DNA from: Mycolicibacterium rufum
Lineage (GTDB): Bacteria > Actinomycetota > Actinomycetes > Mycobacteriales > Mycobacteriaceae
DNA: 64,000 nucleotides
Reading direction: 5' to 3'
Assembly: GCF_022374875.2 (NCBI RefSeq)
Contig: NZ_CP092427.2
Location: 3,472,001-3,536,000, forward strand
The position numbers were made by a program, and so were the translations under genes. Under the pieces are notes generated by a model. It searched no databases. It worked only from the letters and a program-made list of their open reading frames with translations, and was not told the origin of the DNA. Below, piece after piece: positions 1-9,190 of this stretch (positions are counted from its first letter, which is position 1; each line of letters begins with the position of its first letter).

Positions 1-623
1 ATCGGGTTCGTGCCCTCGAACAGGGTCGGATACCACTGGTTGGCCTCGCCACCGATGAACCCGTAGAAGTACTCGAACCCGCCGCCGCCGGTGGGCCACG
101 CGTCGAACGGGCCGACCGGGCTGGTCTCCCACACCGGCACCTCGTGGCACTTGCCGAACTGGGCGGTGTTGTAGCCGTTGAGCTTCAGCGTGCGCGCGAT
201 CGGCGACATCGTGTTGGGCAGCACCGAGCTGTAGCCGGGGGCGCCGGTGGCGAGTTCGGTGATGCCGCCCATTCCCACCGAGTGGTGGTTACGGCCGGTC
301 AGCAGGGCCTGCCGCGTCGGCGAGCACAGTGCGGTGGTGTGGAACCGGTTGTACCGCAACCCGTTCGAGGCCAACCGTTCCGCAACAGGAGTCGAGCACG
401 GGCCGCCGAAGGCGCTCGACGCGCCGAACCCGACGTCGTCGAGCAGGATCAGCAGGACGTTCGGGGCGCCGTCGGGCGGCCGCACCGGCTGGATCGGCGG
501 ATAGGTGGTGTCGGGGTCTTTGGCGTCGTAGGTGATCAGGCCCGTGCGGGAGGGGGTGGGGATGGGCAGGTGGGTCCGCTGGGTCACGTTGGCCTCGCTT
601 GTCCTCGCCGGCGACGTCTTCAC
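1..623 (-). CDS. Arylsulfatase, N-terminal part (cut by window edge)
   Basis: Sulfatase-family hydrolase that would cleave sulfate esters. Only about the first 207 residues lie in the window; the rest is beyond base 1. Reading leftward from a GTG at 621-623 (a second in-frame GTG is at 585-587), the protein shows the metal-binding start [13 protein letters not shown] and then the signature [15 protein letters not shown], whose Cys is the residue converted to formylglycine in this family. Later segments such as [16 protein letters not shown] also fit arylsulfatases. No signal peptide is evident, as usual for mycobacterial Ats proteins. The next gene upstream (LigC-like) runs the same way, ending 11 bases before this start. 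Substrate unknown. Confidence 0.88.
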   Translation of the reverse strand, partial: MKTSPARTSEANVTQRTHLPIPTPSRTGLITYDAKDPDTTYPPIQPVRPPDGAPNVLLILLDDVGFGASSAFGGPCSTPVAERLASNGLRYNRFHTTALCSPTRQALLTGRNHHSVGMGGITELATGAPGYSSVLPNTMSPIARTLKLNGYNTAQFGKCHEVPVWETSPVGPFDAWPTGGGGFEYFYGFIGGEANQWYPTLFEGTNP

Positions 624-633
624 CGGTCTCGAT

Positions 634-1704
634 TCACGCAGACCCTAAACCGGGAACGATGTCGGTGAGACGGAAAGTGATGGGCCGGTCGAGCTGGTCA
701 TAGGTGCATGAGCGCGGATCCCGGTCTGGCCGCCACCGATTGAACTGCGCGGTGTGGCGGAAGCGTGTTCCCTCCATGTTGTCGTAGCGCACCTCGACGA
801 CGCGCTCGGGCCGCAGCGGCACGAACGACAGGTCTTTGCCGGCGTTCCACCGCGACCCGCCGCCGTAGCGGCGCACCACGTCCGGGTCGACGTAAGCCGC
901 CCAGTTCCACGGGTGCTCCTCGAAGGTCGTCACCAGCGGCTGCAACTCGGTGAACAGGGCGCGCCGGCGCGCCATCGGGAAGGCGCCGATCACGCCGACC
1001 GAGGCCAGCGATCCGTCGTCGGCGTAGAGGCCGAGCAGCAGCGACCCGATCGCGTCCGGGCCGGACTTGTGCAGCCGGTAGCCGGCGACGACGCAGTCCG
1101 CGGTGCGTTGATGCTTGATCTTGAACATCACGCGTTTGTCGGGCTGGTAGGTCAGCGCCGGCGGTTTGGCGATGACGCCGTCCAGCCCCGCTCCCTCGAA
1201 CTCGTCGAACCAGCGGCGGGCGGTGGGCAGGTCGGTGGTCGCCGGGGTGACATGGAACGTCGGCCCACATCCGGCAAGAGCCGCGACGAGCGCGGCCCGC
1301 CGCTCGGCGAACGGACGCGCCGTCAGGTCCTCGTCGTCCAGCGCCAACAGGTCGAACGCGATGAACGCCGCCGGCGTCTGCTCGGCGAGCATCTTCACCC
1401 GCGACGCGGCCGGGTGCAGCCGCAGTTGCAGCGCCTCGAAGTCCAACCCCGCGCCGCCGGCGATGACGATCTCGCCGTCGAGCACGCAGCGCGGCGGCAG
1501 CTCGGTCCGTGCGGCGTCGGCGATCTCCGGGAAGTACCGCGTCATCGGCCGCTCGTTGCGGCTGCCGAGTTCCACCTCGTCGCCGTCGCGGAACAGGATC
1601 GACCGGAACCCGTCCCACTTCGGCTCGTACCAGGCGTCCGCAGGGATCTCGGTCACCGACTTCGCCAACATCGGCGACACCGGCGGCATCACGGGAAGTC
1701 TCAT
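634..1704 (-). CDS. ATP-dependent DNA ligase, LigC type (second copy)
   Basis: 356-residue ATP-dependent DNA ligase, matching the length of the mycobacterial LigC family. The nucleotidyl-acceptor lysine lies in EPKWDGFR (about residue 29). Further motifs are [24 protein letters not shown] and, near 200, [18 protein letters not shown], followed by an OB-fold C-terminal region. There is no polymerase or nuclease domain as in LigD. A paralogue with the same layout is at 8158-9189, next to a polymerase gene; this copy lies about 6.5 kb away on the other strand, so it is likelier the LigC2-type gene. LigC proteins are known to act in backup excision repair and to join ends poorly. Confidence 0.9.
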   Translation of the reverse strand: MRLPVMPPVSPMLAKSVTEIPADAWYEPKWDGFRSILFRDGDEVELGSRNERPMTRYFPEIADAARTELPPRCVLDGEIVIAGGAGLDFEALQLRLHPAASRVKMLAEQTPAAFIAFDLLALDDEDLTARPFAERRAALVAALAGCGPTFHVTPATTDLPTARRWFDEFEGAGLDGVIAKPPALTYQPDKRVMFKIKHQRTADCVVAGYRLHKSGPDAIGSLLLGLYADDGSLASVGVIGAFPMARRRALFTELQPLVTTFEEHPWNWAAYVDPDVVRRYGGGSRWNAGKDLSFVPLRPERVVEVRYDNMEGTRFRHTAQFNRWRPDRDPRSCTYDQLDRPITFRLTDIVPGLGSA

Positions 1705-1731
1705 CGACTCCCATTCTGACCGGGACGGGTG

Positions 1732-3261
1732 TCAGCCCTTTCTGCCGACCAGCGCGTCGACGGGCTCCGGCGCGCCGTCACGGTCTCGGACCACGCGGTA
1801 GGCCACATAGCCGACGACGAGCGTCAGCACCACGAAGATGACCGCGAAGTACTGCAGGAACAGCGAGTCCCCTGCCGGGTTGTAGACCTCCTGCCGCGGC
1901 CAGCCGATGTTGACCACCAGCAGCCCGCCCATCACGACGGCGATCAGGTTGACCGGGATGCCCCACCGGCCCAGGTCCATGATCGGTCTGCCGTAGGACA
2001 GGCTGGTTCCCCGCAGCCGGTGCACCAGCGCCGGTACGGTCACCATCAGGTAGGCCAGGTACACGATGACCACCGACACCGACGCGATCGCGGCGAACAC
2101 ACTCGACTGCCCGAGGTTGACCAGCAGCACCGCGATGGCCAGCGTGCTGACCGCGATGCCGGTGATGACGGGCGTGCCGGTGCGCTTGTTGACCCGCGCC
2201 AGGAACGTCCCGAAGGGCAGACGGTTGTCGCGGGCCATCGAGAACATCACCCGAGAGGCAGACGCCTGGATGGCCAGCGTGGCCGAGAAGATCGCCACCG
2301 CGACGAGCCCGAGCAGCGTCTTGCCCAGCCAGGTGTCGAGTTGGCTCTCGATCACCCACGCCATGCCGCCGTGGGCCAGGTCGTCGCCGAGTTCGGGCGC
2401 CGACATCAGCGCCGCCAGGATCATCAGTCCGCCGCCCAAGAAGGACACCAGCAGCGCGTTGACGATCGCCTTCGGCGCGGTCTTGCGCGGGTTGCGAGTC
2501 TCCTCGCTGAGCTCGGCGGCGCTGTCGAATCCGTACATCACGTAGGCGGCCATCAGCATCGAGGCCAGGAAGGCGGGCAGATAGCTCACCCCGGTCCCGT
2601 GACCGCCGGTGTCGAGCACCGCCTGGGCCGGGTTGCGTTCGGCGGTCAGGAACATCGCGCCGATGATCAGCACGACGCCGATGATCTCCAGCGTCACCCC
2701 GGTGACGGTGATCCGCGCCATGAACCGCACCCCTGCGGCGCTGATGATCGTGCACAGCACGATCGTGACGGCGCCGAGGATGATGCCGTTGGTGGCGCCG
2801 TCGACCGACAGCGGGTCCATGTCCTCGCCGACGAGCTGGAAGCCCGACCAGATCGGGGGCAGCACCGTCTGCATCGCGATCGCCAGCGCGGCGATCGACA
2901 CGATGTAGCCGACCAGCATGAACCACCCGGCGAACCAGCCGACCGCGTTGCCCGCCAGCCGCCGCGACCACTGGTAGATGGCACCGGCCACCGGGAACTT
3001 GCCCGACAGCTCGGCGAACACCAGGCAGACGCAGAACTGGCAGACGAACACGATCGGCCAGGTGAAGAAGAACGCGGGTCCGCCGAGCGCGAAGCCCAGC
3101 GGAAAGAACGCGAACACCGTGGTCAGGATCGACACGAACGAGAAGCCCGACGCGAACGCCGCATAGCCGCCGATGCCGCGGTGCAACTCCTGGGTGTAGC
3201 CGAGTTCCTCCAGCGTGGAGGCGTCCTCCTCAGAGGAGATGGCGGGGTCGATGGCGGTCAT
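1732..3261 (-). CDS. APC-superfamily amino acid permease
   Basis: About 509-residue integral membrane transporter of the amino acid/polyamine/organocation superfamily, with roughly 12 hydrophobic segments. The N-terminal segment GYAAFASGFSFVSILTTVFA is the family's conserved first helix; YGFDSAAELSEETRNPRKTAPKAI is the conserved cytoplasmic loop after helix 6. The start is placed at the ATG at 3259-3261 because AGGAG lies 5 bases upstream; a start 16 codons earlier is also open but lacks that site. Overall resemblance is to the GABA/choline-like permease branch, but the substrate cannot be told from sequence. Monocistronic, divergent from the nucleotidyltransferase gene. Confidence 0.85.
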   Translation of the reverse strand: MTAIDPAISSEEDASTLEELGYTQELHRGIGGYAAFASGFSFVSILTTVFAFFPLGFALGGPAFFFTWPIVFVCQFCVCLVFAELSGKFPVAGAIYQWSRRLAGNAVGWFAGWFMLVGYIVSIAALAIAMQTVLPPIWSGFQLVGEDMDPLSVDGATNGIILGAVTIVLCTIISAAGVRFMARITVTGVTLEIIGVVLIIGAMFLTAERNPAQAVLDTGGHGTGVSYLPAFLASMLMAAYVMYGFDSAAELSEETRNPRKTAPKAIVNALLVSFLGGGLMILAALMSAPELGDDLAHGGMAWVIESQLDTWLGKTLLGLVAVAIFSATLAIQASASRVMFSMARDNRLPFGTFLARVNKRTGTPVITGIAVSTLAIAVLLVNLGQSSVFAAIASVSVVIVYLAYLMVTVPALVHRLRGTSLSYGRPIMDLGRWGIPVNLIAVVMGGLLVVNIGWPRQEVYNPAGDSLFLQYFAVIFVVLTLVVGYVAYRVVRDRDGAPEPVDALVGRKG

Positions 3262-3368
3262 CAGCGCTCCTGGTGTCGGACATTCCTGTCGTGCGACAGA
3301 AAAGTACAAAGCGTTCGTGTGCTGGCCGTTTCCTCGATGTCACGACTGTGTGACCACGGCCCGTTCGG

Positions 3369-4421
3369 GTGACAATCTCCGTCATGTCGTTGGTGCTGCC
3401 GTCCGGGCGCGATCTCGCGGAGTCCGTCGCGGTGCTCGACGCCGCCACCGACGAGGACGAGCTGCGCGCCGGGATCGAGCAGGCGGCCGCGATCGTCACC
3501 CGGGAGGCCCGCACGCACGCGCCGGCGCTGGCCGCGGCGTGGTCGACGGTGCTCCGGCACGGAGTGACGGCCGGGCTGCGGCTGGCGGGGCCCGCGGACT
3601 GGACGTGGTTCGTCTCGGGCAGCTCGGCCCGGGGCGAGGCGGTGCCCGGATCCGACGTCGAGACGATGGTCGTGCTCGGCGACGGTGTCGACGACGACGG
3701 GAAGGCCGCGCTGCTCACCCGGGCCGCGCAGGTGCACGCCGCGCTCGAGCGGTGCGGCATCCCCGGCGACGCCAACGGTGTGCTGGCCGGCCGCGCCCGG
3801 TTCTGCCGCCGACTGCGCAGCTGGACCGAAGGCATCGACCGGTGGGCCGCCGAGCCTGCGCAGGATCGCGGTGTCGTGATGACCGGACTGATGACCGACG
3901 CCCGTGGCCTGCCGGGGCCCTGCGCCGCCGACTTCCTGCGCGCGCACGCGGTGTCGGCGGCGGCGCGGCACTACCCGGTGCGGCAGGCGATGGTGCAGGA
4001 CGCCACCGCGGTGCGGGCCACGGTGCCGTCGCGGCTGCGACTGTTCGTCAGCGGCAGCGACGCCGTCGACGTCAAACGCGCCGTCCTCGACCCGGTGGTG
4101 AAGATCGCCCGGTGGGCGGCCCTGTCGGCCGGCTCGGACGCACTGTCCACGCCCGAGCGGCTGGCGGCCGGCGAGGCCGCCGGGGTGCTGGACGCCGACG
4201 ATGCCGCGACGCTGCGGGACTGCCACCTGTGGATGATGCGGTTCCGTTGGCGTACACATGTTTCCGCGTTCGTCGCCGGGCGGGCGGCCGGGGACGTGGT
4301 CGCCTTGGGTGAGTTGTCCCCGCAGGACCGCGCCGCGCTGCGCAGCGTCGCGCGTGAGGTGTCCGGCGTGATGCGCAAATTGGCCTACCTGTCCTCGATC
4401 TCGGCGTTCGCGCAGCAGTAG
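3369..4421 (+). CDS. Putative nucleotidyltransferase (DUF294/GlnD-like)
   Basis: 350-residue soluble protein. Around residues 83-98, SGSSARGEAVPGSDVE fits the nucleotidyltransferase-fold pattern GS-x-x-R-x-E...D-x-E/D of the DUF294/GlnD-type family. A helical C-terminal region ending in a cluster like RAALRSVAREVSGVMRKLAYL resembles the DUF294 C-terminal domain. The CBS and cNMP-binding domains common in that family are absent. A GTG start (3369) and an ATG (3384) are both possible. The stop is only 2 bases before the start of the Fic gene, so the two are probably translationally coupled. No substrate is evident; pairing with a Fic enzyme suggests related nucleotidylation roles, which is inference. 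Confidence 0.7.
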   Translation: MTISVMSLVLPSGRDLAESVAVLDAATDEDELRAGIEQAAAIVTREARTHAPALAAAWSTVLRHGVTAGLRLAGPADWTWFVSGSSARGEAVPGSDVETMVVLGDGVDDDGKAALLTRAAQVHAALERCGIPGDANGVLAGRARFCRRLRSWTEGIDRWAAEPAQDRGVVMTGLMTDARGLPGPCAADFLRAHAVSAAARHYPVRQAMVQDATAVRATVPSRLRLFVSGSDAVDVKRAVLDPVVKIARWAALSAGSDALSTPERLAAGEAAGVLDADDAATLRDCHLWMMRFRWRTHVSAFVAGRAAGDVVALGELSPQDRAALRSVAREVSGVMRKLAYLSSISAFAQQ

Positions 4422-4423
4422 AC

Positions 4424-5200
4424 GTGTCCGGCGATCCCGCATCCCACGCGGTGGCGACGACGGTCGCGGTGCACCGCATCGAGGGGTGGCGCCCCACCGA
4501 CGACCACGTCGACGCCCTGGGGGCCGTCGCCCGCGGCGACCTGCCGTTCGCCGACTTCCTCGCCACCCATCGCGCTCGTCACCCGCCGCCCGCGGTGCAC
4601 CGCCGCAGGATCCGGTGGCGCCGTCCCGCGCCGTATCTGATCCCCGGAACGACATTGCTGCGCAACGAGTTCGGCGTGACGACGGCCGAGGCGCTGGCCG
4701 ACCTCGAGTTCGTGGCGTCGGCGGGCCGGATGGTCGGCTGGCTCGGCACGCCGGCGACCGGGGAACTCGACGTCCGCGCCATGCACCGGCACCTGTTCGC
4801 CGATGTGTACGGGTGGGCGGGCCGGTACCGCGTCGTCGAACTGCGCCGCGGCCGGCAGGCTTTCGGCTCGGTGTCGTCGCTGGAGGACAGGATGGCCGCG
4901 GTGCACCGCGCCGCACACGAGCTGGCCGACGGTGGCCACCTCGACGCCCCGCGGCTGGCCTACGAACTGGCCCGCTGGTATGCCGAGTACAACCAGATCC
5001 ACCCGTTCCGCGAGGGGAACGGACGCACCGGTGCGCTGATGCTGCTGTCCCTGGCAGCCCGCTGCGGCCGACGACTCGACCTGACCGCGATCACCCGGGA
5101 GCAGTGGTACGCCGCCGCGATCGACAGCATGCCGCTGCGCCGCGACGGCCGTGTGAGCCATCGGCCGTTCCTGTACCTGTTGAACCGCGCCGTGAGGTGA
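4424..5200 (+). CDS. Fic family AMPylase with N-terminal inhibitory-like segment
   Basis: 258-residue Fic-domain protein, predicted to transfer AMP (or another phosphate-containing moiety) from a nucleotide to a protein. The catalytic motif HPFREGNGRTG is intact at 193-203. The family lead-in YLIPGTTLLRNEFG (71-84) and the flap region RYRVVELRRGRQAF (134-147) are present. Residues about 12-50 (VHRIEGW...ARGDLPFADFLATHR) resemble VbhA-type Fic antitoxins, which carry an S/T-xxx-E-G/N inhibitory helix; here the Ser/Thr position is Val16 with E20-G21 kept. The protein may thus combine toxin and antitoxin. GTG start, 2 bases after the nucleotidyltransferase stop. Confidence 0.88.
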   Translation: MSGDPASHAVATTVAVHRIEGWRPTDDHVDALGAVARGDLPFADFLATHRARHPPPAVHRRRIRWRRPAPYLIPGTTLLRNEFGVTTAEALADLEFVASAGRMVGWLGTPATGELDVRAMHRHLFADVYGWAGRYRVVELRRGRQAFGSVSSLEDRMAAVHRAAHELADGGHLDAPRLAYELARWYAEYNQIHPFREGNGRTGALMLLSLAARCGRRLDLTAITREQWYAAAIDSMPLRRDGRVSHRPFLYLLNRAVR

Positions 5201-5323
5201 CCGGGCAGGCGCATCATGGCCTCATGATCGCAGCGGCCGCATCGGGGTCGGGTGGGCTCCTCGAGGACATATGGATCATGGACAGCGGTACACACCGATC
5301 GACGACGACCGGAAGGACGACAG

Positions 5324-6972
5324 ATGGCCGACGTACTCACCGACCTCCGACGACGGGTCAGCCTCGCCGCCGAGAAAGCTCGGGCGCTCAAGAGGCTGCA
5401 CGACACCGGGATCCTCGAGTTCAGCGGTGACACGCTGCAGACGGCGAAGAACGCCGCGGTCTACGGGCCGCAGGCCACGATGGCCATCCAGGGCGGCCGG
5501 AAGTACCCGTCGCTACCCGCCGTCGTCGACGAGCGCGGGACGCTGACCTACCAGCAGATCGACGACCAGTCCACGGCGCTGGGCCGAGGACTCCGAGGGC
5601 TCGGGGTCGGCGAGGGCAAGGTGGTCGGTCTGCTGTGCCGGGACCACCGCGGCCTCATCATCGCGATGGCGGCCTGCGGCAAGATCGGGGCCCGCCTGGT
5701 GCTGATGAACACCGGCTTTGCGAAACCCCAGTTCGCGCAGGTCTGCGAGCGCGAAAAGGTGACCGTGGTGCTGCACGACAGCGAGTTCCTCGGACTGCTC
5801 GACGCCCTGCCTCCCGACCTGCCTCGGGTGCTCACCTGGCTCGACGAGGGCACCGACCAGCCCGCCGGCGTGCCGACGATCGACGACATCGTCGCCGCGA
5901 ACTCCACCGACCCACTGCCCGCGCCCGGCAAGCCGGGCGGCTTCGTGATCCTCACCAGCGGCACCACCGGACTGCCCAAGGGCGCTCCGCGTGCCAAGGT
6001 GTCGCCGTTCGCGACGGCCCAGGTGATCGATCGGATCCCGTTCCCGCGCAAGGGAACGATGGTGATCGTCTCGCCGATCTTCCACAGCACCGGGCTGGCC
6101 ACCTATCTGGTGGGCGCGGCACTGGGCAACAAGATCGTCACCGCCCGGCGCTTCAATCCCGAACGCACGCTGGCGCTGATCGCCGAACACCGAGCCGACA
6201 TGCTGGTCGCCGTCCCGACGATGCTGCACCGCATCGTCGAGCTTCCGCCCGAGACCATCGCCCGCTACGACACGTCGTCGCTGAAGGCGATCGTCATCGC
6301 CGGGTCGGCGCTCACCCCCGAGCTGTCCACCCGCGCGCAGGACACCTTCGGCGACGTTCTCTACAACCTCTACGGCTCCACCGAATGCGCGGTCGCCACG
6401 GTCGCGACCCCGCAGGAGCTGCGCCGCGCGCCGGGGACCGCGGGACGCTCTCCGGTGACGTGCGAGGTGGTGCTGTTCGACGAGAACGGCCAGCGGGTGC
6501 ACGGCGCGAACAAGCAGGGCCGGATCTTCATCCGCAGCGGGTCGCCGTTCGAGGGGTACACCGACGGCGGCACAAGCAGATCATCGACGGCTACATGTCC
6601 AGCGGCGACACCGGTCACTTCGACGAGGACGGCCTGCTGTTCGTCGACGGGCGCGACGACGACATGATCGTCTCGGGCGGCGAGAACGTCTTCCCGCAGG
6701 AGATCGAGAACCTGCTCGCCGAACACGACCACGTCTCCGACGTCGCGGTCATCGGCGTCGACGACGTCGAGTTCGGAAAACGGTTGCGCGCCTTCATCGT
6801 CGCCCACCCCGGCACCTCGCCGAATGCCGACGACCTCAAGCAGTACGTGAAGAACAACCTGGCCCGCTACAAGGTGCCGCGCGACGTGGTGTTCGTCGCG
6901 GAGTTGCCGCGCAACGCCACCGGCAAGGTGCTGCGGCGGGTGCTCAGCGAGATGGACGTGACGACGCAGTAG
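5324..6972 (+). pseudogene. Acyl-CoA synthetase (FadD-type), single-base frameshift
   Basis: AMP-forming acyl/aryl-CoA ligase split over two frames. From the ATG at 5324 (GGAAGGACG upstream) the first frame gives the AMP-binding domain, with the P-loop ILTSGTTGLPKG, YGSTE and motifs to EGYTDGG. At about 6566-6571 one base is missing: the first frame then runs to a stop at 6667, while the next frame continues in perfect register with HKQIIDGYMSSGDTGHF, VSGGENVFPQEIE, and the C-terminal lysine motif LPRNATGKVLRR, ending at 6972. Restoring one base gives a 549-residue protein, normal for FadD enzymes. It may be a true pseudogene or a sequencing error in the GGCGGC run. Confidence 0.85.
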
Positions 6973-6978
6973 GAACCG

Positions 6979-8109
6979 GTGCCGACGCGGCTCGATCGAC
7001 TGGTCCGTGCGACGCCCGCCGCGCGGGAGCGGGTGGTCGATGCCGCCCGTGCCCTGTGCATCGTGGTGGTGTCGCTGTGGCACTGGGCGCTGTCGGTGAC
7101 GCACCGTGCGGCCGACGGCGCCCTGGTGATGCCGAACCCGGTGGACACGGTCCCGGGCAGCTGGCTGGCCACGTGGGTGCTGCAGGTCATGCCGTTGTTC
7201 TTCGTGGTCGGCGGCTACGCCCACCTGGCGGCGTGGGAACGCGCGCAGGCCGTTGGGATCTCGGCCGGGCGATTCGTCGGGGAGCGGTTGCGCCGTCTGC
7301 TGTGGCCCACCGCGGCCTGGGCGGCGGTGTGGATCGCCGGTGAGCTGGTCGCGGCGGCGATGCCGGGCCCGCACCGGTGGATGTGGCAGTGGTTCCCCGG
7401 CTATCTCGTGCCGCTGTGGTTCGTCGGGGTGTACGGCGTGCTGATCTGCCTGGTGCCGCTCACCGCGACCCTGCATGCGCGCGCCGGTGCGACGACGCTG
7501 GCCGTCCTCGTCCTTCTCCTCGGCGGCGGCAGCGTGCTGGCGCGCGGCCTGGGGATCACCGCGGCCGCCTGGCTCACCGCCGCGGTGGTGTGGGTGTTCT
7601 GTCACCAACTCGGATACTGGTGGCGCAGCAGCGATCTCGGTGGCCGACCGCTGGCCGTCCGGTCGGCGGTGGCGCTGACGGGGCTGGCGACGCTGGTCAT
7701 CCTGACGGGGTGGGCCGGCTTCCCGCGTTCGATGGTGGCCACCGCGGCCGCTGCCGAGTCGAACCTCTTCCCGACCAACGCGGCGATCGCGGCGCTGGCG
7801 GTGTTCCAGCTCGGACTGCTCGCTGTCGTCACGCCGGCCGCCCGACGACTGCTGCGGCGGCCCGCCGTGTGGAAGCCGGTGGTGGCGCTCAACGCGGTCG
7901 CGATGACCGTGTTCGTCTGGCACATGACCGCCTACCTGGTGGTGCTGTGGGCCTACGAGCGGTCGGGCCACACGCTGATCGCGGAACCCTCCGCGGCCTG
8001 GTGGGCGCAGCGCTGGCTGTGGGTGGCGGCCCCGTTCGCCGTGCTGGTGGGCCTGGTCGCGGTGTTCGCGCGGGTGGAGTCCGCCGCCCGTCGAGGCCGG
8101 GGAGGGTGA
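6979..8109 (+). CDS. Acyltransferase 3 family membrane protein
   Basis: 376-residue polytopic membrane protein with about ten hydrophobic helices. The N-terminal motif VVDAARALCIVVVSLWHWAL resembles the first helix of acyltransferase-3/OafA-type O-acyltransferases (conserved R and H), followed by QVMPLFFVVGGYAH and later FVWHMTAYLVV. Such enzymes move acyl groups onto sugars or lipids at the membrane. GTG start 6 bases after the acyl-CoA synthetase stop, so the two may have been one operon supplying and using acyl groups. Acceptor unknown. Confidence 0.75.
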   Translation: MPTRLDRLVRATPAARERVVDAARALCIVVVSLWHWALSVTHRAADGALVMPNPVDTVPGSWLATWVLQVMPLFFVVGGYAHLAAWERAQAVGISAGRFVGERLRRLLWPTAAWAAVWIAGELVAAAMPGPHRWMWQWFPGYLVPLWFVGVYGVLICLVPLTATLHARAGATTLAVLVLLLGGGSVLARGLGITAAAWLTAAVVWVFCHQLGYWWRSSDLGGRPLAVRSAVALTGLATLVILTGWAGFPRSMVATAAAAESNLFPTNAAIAALAVFQLGLLAVVTPAARRLLRRPAVWKPVVALNAVAMTVFVWHMTAYLVVLWAYERSGHTLIAEPSAAWWAQRWLWVAAPFAVLVGLVAVFARVESAARRGRGG

Positions 8110-8157
8110 GAGCGATGAGATTGTCTGGGTATCCGGGTCTGCGTGAGGATGAACACC

Positions 8158-9189
8158 ATGGACCTTCCCGTACTGCCGCCGTTGGAGCCGATGCTGGCCA
8201 AGGCGCAGGCTGCGGTGCCCGGCGATGCCGGGGTGTGGTCGTATGAGCCGAAGTGGGACGGGTTCCGGGCGTTGGTGTTCCGCGACGGCGACGACGTGGT
8301 GCTGCTGTCGCGCAGCGGCAAGGACCTGGCGCGCTACTTCCCCGAGGTCCTCGATGCCGTACGCGACGAACTGGCGCCGCGGTGCGTGCTCGACGGCGAG
8401 ATCGTGGTGCCCCGCGAGATCGGCGGGCGGGTCCGGCTGGACTGGGAGTCGCTGAGTCAGCGCATCCATCCCGCCGAGTCGCGGATCCGGATGCTGTCGG
8501 AGCAGACGCCCGCGCACTTCATCGGGTTCGACGCGCTGGCGCTGGGAGACAGCTCGCTGCTGAGGGAGCCGTTCCGCACCCGCCGGGTCGCCCTGTCCGA
8601 GGCCGTCACCGAGAAGCAGTGGTGCCACGTCACCCGCACCACCGAGGACGCCGACCTGGCCACCCGGTGGCTGCAGGAGTTCGAGGGCGCCGGGCTCGAC
8701 GGCGTGATCGCCAAGCGGCTCGACGGCGCCTACCTGCCGGGCAAGCGGGACATGGTGAAGGTCAAGCACGCGCGCGACGCCGACTGCGTGGCGATCGGCT
8801 ATCGGATCCACAAGAGCGGGGAGGGAATCGGTTCGATCCTGCTCGGCCTGCACCGCGACGACGGTGAGCTGCAGATGGTGGGCGGGGCGGCGTCCTTCAC
8901 CGCGAAGGCGCGGCTGAGCCTGCTCGCCGACCTGGAACCGCTGCGTCTCGGCGACGATGTGCGCGACGGCGAACCGAGCCGGTGGAACTCGGCGGCCGAC
9001 AAGCGCTGGATCCCGGTGCGTCCCGAGCGGGTGTGCGAGGTCGCCTACGACCAGATGGAGGGCGACCGGTTCCGCCACGCGGTGAAGTTCCTGCGGTGGC
9101 GTCCCGACCGCGACCCGGCCAGCTGCACCTTCGACCAACTCGACGTGCCGATTACCTACGACCTCTACGACGTCCTGGAGAGTTCCTGA
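8158..9189 (+). CDS. ligC: ATP-dependent DNA ligase LigC
   Basis: About 343-residue ATP-dependent DNA ligase. Nucleotidyl lysine in EPKWDGFR (about residue 32), then [33 protein letters not shown] and MVKVKHARDADCVAIGYR. The ATG at 8158 is preferred (GAGG about 9 bases upstream); GTG 8143 and ATG 8149 are also in frame. The next gene, a Prim-PolC-type polymerase, starts one base after the stop, the operon seen in mycobacteria, where the polymerase fills gaps for this ligase. M. tuberculosis has the same pair divergently arranged (Rv3730c/Rv3731). Confidence 0.92.
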   Translation: MDLPVLPPLEPMLAKAQAAVPGDAGVWSYEPKWDGFRALVFRDGDDVVLLSRSGKDLARYFPEVLDAVRDELAPRCVLDGEIVVPREIGGRVRLDWESLSQRIHPAESRIRMLSEQTPAHFIGFDALALGDSSLLREPFRTRRVALSEAVTEKQWCHVTRTTEDADLATRWLQEFEGAGLDGVIAKRLDGAYLPGKRDMVKVKHARDADCVAIGYRIHKSGEGIGSILLGLHRDDGELQMVGGAASFTAKARLSLLADLEPLRLGDDVRDGEPSRWNSAADKRWIPVRPERVCEVAYDQMEGDRFRHAVKFLRWRPDRDPASCTFDQLDVPITYDLYDVLESS

Positions 9190-9190
9190 C

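Noticed and set aside
1729..3372. Long plus-strand open frame opposite the permease
   Set aside because: High-GC antisense frame, extremely rich in Arg/His/Asp/Gln; the minus strand has a clear permease.
5201..5251. Short ATCATG-gcct-CATGAT inverted repeat after the Fic gene
   Set aside because: Only 6-bp arms, no context; chance level.
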